Source of the DNA: CAYRES01 sp964423425 | Lineage (GTDB): Bacteria; Actinomycetota; Thermoleophilia; RBG-16-64-13 | Reading direction: 5' to 3' | Assembly (NCBI GenBank): GCA_964423425.1 | Contig: CAYRES010000001.1 | Coordinates: 315,212-379,211, forward strand | DNA: 64,000 bases | Part shown: in pieces, positions 60,792 to 64,000 of the stretch | Layout: each line of letters starts with the position of its first letter | How positions within the stretch are numbered: the stretch's first letter is position 1 | Translations under genes and position numbers: made by a program | The notes under the pieces: model-generated | What the model saw: only the letters and a program-made list of their open reading frames with translations | What the model was told of the DNA's origin: nothing | Databases searched by the model: none

Positions 60792-61901
60792 TTACGCAGC
60801 TCTACTCCTGCCGGCGATGGACTCGAATACCTGTAGGAGCGCCTCGTTCTCGGATCGCGACCCCACGGTCACGCGAATCCACCCCGGGCACCCGAAGAAA
60901 TAGCCTGACCGCGTCATGATCCCCTGCGCAAGAAGGGAACGCGGTACCTCCTCTCCGGGCACAGGAAGGCCCTCCACGTTGACAAGCACGAAGTTCGCCT
61001 GGCTGGGTACACACGCCACTCCCAGGCGTGCGAAGTCCTCATACAGGGTGGCCCTCTCCCGATGTACATACTCGCGCCGCTCACTCACCCGTTCTTGATG
61101 CCGGAATGCCTCGGCAGCCGCCACCTGGGCGAGCGAGGTCACGTTGTAGGGCTGACGCAACATGTCGACGGCTGCCACCAGATCGGGGTGGGCTATGCCG
61201 TAGCCGACCCGGAGACCGGCCAGTCCGTAGATCTTGGAAAAGGTGCGCAAAATGACCAGGTTGGGGTGGGTCTTGATGAGGGGCACGGTGTCCCTGCGGG
61301 ACGGCGTAGTGACGAACTCGCCGTACGCCTCGTCCAAGACCACGGTCACGTCGGAGGGGATGGAGCCCAGAAAACCCTCTATCTCTTCCACGGAAAGGTA
61401 GGTGCCGGTAGGGTTGTTCGGATTGCAGATGATGACGAGCCGCGTGCGCTCATCGATGAGAGACGACATGGCTTCGAGATCGACGGTGAACGCATCGAGC
61501 GGCACGGCCGCGAAAGCCGCCCTGAGCTCAAGCGCGATGAGACGATAAACAACGAACGAGGGCTCCGGGAACACCATGTGATCGCCGGGGTCGACGAGCG
61601 CCGTCCCCAGGAGCTTCAAGAGCTCACACGAGCCAGTACCGAACATGAGCCGGCCCGCATCGACCCCCAGACTGCCGCACAGGAGTGCCCTCAGTTCGGC
61701 GCAATCCTGGTCGGGGTAGCGGTTGAGCGCGGGCAGTGCCTGTTGCAGGGCGGCGAGCACCTCCGGGAACGGGCCCTCCCAATACTCATTGGCGGCGAGC
61801 AGGACCAGATCCTCGAGCCCGTACTCAGTGCGTATCTCCTCGAGAGACGGGCCGGGGATATACGGCTTCAGGTTCTGTGTGGCCTTGCTCAATCGCACCA
61901 C
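60792..61901 (-). CDS. hisC: HisC-like PLP aminotransferase in the aromatic operon
   Basis: This 369-residue class I/II aminotransferase is of the histidinol-phosphate type. It has NPNNPTG, the PLP Lys in RTFSKIYGLAG, and the C-terminal SGYFFGCPGWIRVTVG with the substrate-carboxylate Arg. It heads an operon with aroF, tyrA and aroA, not his genes. An aromatic role (tyrosine/phenylalanine or arogenate transamination) is therefore at least as likely as histidine synthesis; HisC-type enzymes are known to do both. The GTG at 61901 or the next GTG is the likely start; the longer open frame is unconserved. Confidence 0.88.
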   Translation of the reverse strand: MVRLSKATQNLKPYIPGPSLEEIRTEYGLEDLVLLAANEYWEGPFPEVLAALQQALPALNRYPDQDCAELRALLCGSLGVDAGRLMFGTGSCELLKLLGTALVDPGDHMVFPEPSFVVYRLIALELRAAFAAVPLDAFTVDLEAMSSLIDERTRLVIICNPNNPTGTYLSVEEIEGFLGSIPSDVTVVLDEAYGEFVTTPSRRDTVPLIKTHPNLVILRTFSKIYGLAGLRVGYGIAHPDLVAAVDMLRQPYNVTSLAQVAAAEAFRHQERVSERREYVHRERATLYEDFARLGVACVPSQANFVLVNVEGLPVPGEEVPRSLLAQGIMTRSGYFFGCPGWIRVTVGSRSENEALLQVFESIAGRSRAA

Positions 61902-61994
61902 GAATCCGCTTTCGTCGAGACGGTTCTTCCATCGATTCGCCCGGGGGCCGCTCCGAGGCCACAAGGGCTGCTGGAAAAGGCCGGATGGTGAAGT

Positions 61995-62007
61995 ACGTAT
62001 TATACGT
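61995..62007 (-). promoter_or_regulatory. -10 box and palindrome upstream of the hisC-aro operon
   Basis: On the minus strand TATAAT (61999-62004) lies within the palindrome ACGTAT-n-ATACGT (61995-62007), just at the end of the rluB frame and about 95 bases before hisC. No clear -35 is seen. Confidence 0.5.
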
Positions 62008-62776
62008 GAAATGCTTCCTCCGGTGCGGCTCCGGCCGCCTCCCACAAAGAGCGAATCTCCTCGTCGCTGAGCTCCCGGCAGCCTCCGGGCGGAAGACCTT
62101 CAATGCCCAAGGGCCCGAAACGGGTGCGGTGAAGAGAGATCACCTCGTGTCCGACTGCCTTCAGCATGCGGCGAACCTGCCGCTTGCGGCCCTCTCGCAG
62201 TCGCAACCTCACGCGACACTCATCGTGGCTCTGCCGCAGAACTTCCACCTCGGCCGGCAAGGTGGGGCCGTCCTCCAGCTGCACGCCGCTCTGCAGCCGC
62301 TCACGTTCGCGAGCGGTCACCCGCCCGCTCACCCGGGCCTCATACTCCTTGGTGACCTCACGGCTCGGATGCAAGAGGGCGTGGGCGAGGGAGCCGTCGT
62401 TGGTGAGCACCAGCACGCCGGTCGTATCCATATCCAAGCGGCCGACAGGGAACACGCGCCCCCGGGCCGGCACCACGTCGACCACGGTACGGCGGCCGTG
62501 CGTGTCCTTGGACGTCGATACCACACCGATAGGTTTGTGAAGAAGCCAATACTCCTTCCTCTCGGCCGCCACCGTCCGTCCGTCGACCGTGACGTGGTCC
62601 ACTCCGGGTATGACTGTGCAGCCGATCTCCGCATCCGCACCGCCGACCGCCACCCGGCCCTCGCGGATGAGTAGCTCACAGGCCCGCCTCGACCCGAATC
62701 CGGCCTCAGCCAGGTACCTCTGCAACCGGACCGCGCGGGCCCGGGAAGCCTCGTGCCCGGAGTCACTCACCGGCAT
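62000..62776 (-). CDS. rluB: 23S/16S rRNA pseudouridine synthase, RluB/RsuA family
   Basis: This 258-residue protein has an N-terminal S4 RNA-binding domain (VRLQRYLAEAGFGSRRACELL) and the catalytic domain with Asp115 in GRLDMDTTG, plus the REGRKRQVRRML motif. RluB makes pseudouridine in 23S rRNA; the RsuA/RluE subgroups cannot be excluded. It follows scpA-scpB, the standard order in Gram-positive bacteria. The ATG at 62776 overlaps the scpB stop region by 14 bases; a GTG at 62785 or 62770 is also possible. Confidence 0.93.
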   Translation of the reverse strand: MPVSDSGHEASRARAVRLQRYLAEAGFGSRRACELLIREGRVAVGGADAEIGCTVIPGVDHVTVDGRTVAAERKEYWLLHKPIGVVSTSKDTHGRRTVVDVVPARGRVFPVGRLDMDTTGVLVLTNDGSLAHALLHPSREVTKEYEARVSGRVTARERERLQSGVQLEDGPTLPAEVEVLRQSHDECRVRLRLREGRKRQVRRMLKAVGHEVISLHRTRFGPLGIEGLPPGGCRELSDEEIRSLWEAAGAAPEEAFHV

Positions 62777-63455
62777 CTCCCCCACCTGGGCCCACGCCTA
62801 GACGCCGTCGCAGTTCGCCCCTTTCCTCCGCCGAAGGCGCGAACGATTCGCAAGGGGGAAGGTCTTCGAGGCCGGCCAGCCCGAACAGTCGCAGGAAGCG
62901 AGGGGTGGTCGCGTAAAGAGCCGCCCGGCCGGGCTGATCGAGACGCCCCACTTCCCGTACCATGTCGCGTTCGAGCAAGGTGCGCAGACTCGACTCCGGG
63001 TTGACGCCTCTGATCTCAGCGATATCGCTGCGCGTGACCGGCTGCAAATAGGCAATCACCGCCAGCGTCTCGTAGGCCGCGGCGGTCAGCCTGGTCTCAC
63101 TGCCCACGTCGAACAGTGCCTCAAGCACTGTACGGCAGGCGCGGTTGGTACGGAAGCACCAGCCGGCCGGTGTGAGGGCCAGCTCGAATCCCCGCGATCC
63201 ATCAATGGGATACTCGAGCTGTAGCTGTTCCAACAGCCTCTCCACGGAGTCACTGCCAAGCGAATACCTCGCTCGGAGCACTTTCTCCATCTCCTCCAGC
63301 GGAAGCGGGCGCCCCGAGGCGAAGAGGATCGCCTCGACGGCTCGGCGGAGCTCGAAGGCATGCCCCTCCATGGTCCGCCCGGCACCGTCATCAACCGAAG
63401 ACCCGTCCTGCTGAAGCGATTCGCGACTGGGATGTGGAACCTCGTCGAATGTCAT
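62763..63455 (-). CDS. scpB: Segregation and condensation protein B
   Basis: ScpB forms the condensin complex with SMC and ScpA. The 230-residue protein has two winged helices (about 35-110 and 115-195), with VEAILFASGRPL and TAAAYETLAVIAYLQPVTRSDIAEIRGVN as family hallmarks. The first 30 residues and the Gly-rich C-terminus are not conserved, so a later start is possible. ATGA overlap with scpA. Confidence 0.93.
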   Translation of the reverse strand: MTFDEVPHPSRESLQQDGSSVDDGAGRTMEGHAFELRRAVEAILFASGRPLPLEEMEKVLRARYSLGSDSVERLLEQLQLEYPIDGSRGFELALTPAGWCFRTNRACRTVLEALFDVGSETRLTAAAYETLAVIAYLQPVTRSDIAEIRGVNPESSLRTLLERDMVREVGRLDQPGRAALYATTPRFLRLFGLAGLEDLPPCESFAPSAEERGELRRRLGVGPGGGDAGE

Positions 63456-63943
63456 CGTCTATCCTTCAACCTTATGTCGATGTCACCGAACACCGAATCT
63501 TGATCTACCTCTACCTCTCCCTGAGACATGAGGGTCAGTAGCCCGAAGACCGTCATCGCCTGCACCAGGCGGTCGGCTTTCCCGAAGACCTCTTCGAACG
63601 ACATTCTTCTCTCCCGTATGAGCGCCCGGCGGATGGCAGCTATCTGCCGCGTGAGAGACACACGCGCTGCTGTGAGGTGGTCGGTATCGGGAGGGCGCCG
63701 TTGAGCCAGGAGGTCCTTCATCGAGGCCACGAGCTCTGTCGATTCTTCGCTCGGTGCGAGAGCCTCGAGCGGTGGCAAGTGATACCCCTCCGGTGGGGTG
63801 GGTGGTCGGAGTAGGCGCCCCTGCACGCCGTCTGCGACCTCAGCCAGATGTACGGCGGCTCGCTTGAAGGTGAGGTAGCGCGCGAGCTTCTCGGCGAGAA
63901 GCTGGCGCGCCACAGAGGGGGTCAGCGCCGCGGCCAGCTGCAC
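63452..63943 (-). CDS. scpA: Segregation and condensation protein A (5' end missing)
   Basis: Only the C-terminal part of ScpA, about 160 of the usual 240-270 residues, is present. It includes LAEKLARYLTFKRAAVHLA, a variable linker, and the C-terminal winged helix that binds SMC (MSFEEVFGKADRLVQAMTVFGLLTLMSQGEVEVDQ). The frame stays open to the window edge, but residues beyond about 63930 do not look like ScpA, and the last 55 bases are G-rich and low in complexity. The GTG at 63943 is not the true start. The gene is broken by the contig or window end, not by mutation. Confidence 0.85.
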   Translation of the reverse strand: MQLAAALTPSVARQLLAEKLARYLTFKRAAVHLAEVADGVQGRLLRPPTPPEGYHLPPLEALAPSEESTELVASMKDLLAQRRPPDTDHLTAARVSLTRQIAAIRRALIRERRMSFEEVFGKADRLVQAMTVFGLLTLMSQGEVEVDQDSVFGDIDIRLKDRR

Positions 63944-63944
63944 C

Positions 63945-64000
63945 CGCCCCCCGGGGGGGAGAGCCGGCCGGCGGGGGGGGGTGAGTGGTGGGCGGTGGGG
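63945..64000. other. Low-complexity G-rich edge, probable contig-end artefact
   Basis: The last 56 bases contain runs of seven and nine G and little else of meaning, unlike all other coding sequence here, and they fall where scpA should continue with conserved sequence. Confidence 0.6.

Overview
This window is a gene-dense, high-GC piece of a bacterial chromosome with no sign of plasmid, phage or insertion sequence. Gene content and order point to a deep-branching member of the Actinomycetota, probably anaerobic or microaerophilic. The evidence is the gcvH / GarA-type FHA / FtsR-type MerR neighbourhood, the DUF881-sbp-DUF881 cluster, a short single-motif RsiG-like protein, an EF-G2 paralogue, PdxST-type vitamin B6 synthesis and QueH instead of QueG. 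This placement is an inference from gene content; no marker-gene search was run.

Layout. 1-0.5 kb: two small unassigned genes. 0.5-2.9 kb: EF-G2 behind a possible attenuator, ended by a strong terminator. 2.9-11.6 kb: an RpiR regulator, then pdxS-pdxT-yebC-ruvC-ruvA-ruvB-queH-DUF2905-queA-tgt (vitamin B6, Holliday junction processing, queuosine). 11.7-14.6 kb: yajC, then secD-secF from their own promoter. 14.8-17 kb: a phasin-like protein and an ABC1/UbiB kinase. 17-25.6 kb: recJ-rel, then mbl-hisS-aspS. 25.6-27.6 kb: a strongly structured leader, a thioredoxin-like lipoprotein and mnmA. 27.6-39.7 kb: DUF948, a YtxH-like protein, an RsbW-like protein and its sigma factor, alaS, ruvX, mltG, aroE, pilB, pilT, pilC and a second sigma factor. 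40.1-42.6 kb (minus strand): gcvH, RsiG-like, a small unknown, zinc-ribbon GarA and FtsR. 42.8-43.9 kb: mglB-mglA. 44-50 kb (minus): a GDP-mannose-type fusion protein, DUF881, sbp, DUF881 and a VanW protein. 50.2-51.85 kb (minus): trpB and tRNA-Pro(GGG). 51.9-62 kb (minus): hisC-aroF-tyrA-aroA-cmk-plsC-ispH-der-plsY-gpsA. 62-64 kb (minus): scpA (broken by the window edge)-scpB-rluB.

How the genes work together. Most are housekeeping genes in tightly packed operons with 1-14 nt stop/start overlaps. The region between about 34.8 and 43.9 kb is the most distinctive. A complete type IV pilus motor set (PilB with a c-di-GMP-type MshEN domain, PilT, PilC) is followed directly by a sigma factor. About 2 kb away lies a 99-residue protein carrying the c-di-GMP signature of the anti-sigma factor RsiG, with one His-for-Gln change, and next to that a MglA/MglB polarity GTPase pair. 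This resembles the ancestral c-di-GMP-RsiG-sigma switch reported to control type IV pili in Rubrobacter. Here c-di-GMP would act both on transcription and on the pilus ATPase.

The second item that stands out is a roughly 100-nt, multi-hairpin RNA leader closed by a long helix upstream of the lipoprotein-mnmA pair, which I could not match to a known riboswitch class. The last 50-60 bases of the window look like low-quality contig-end sequence.
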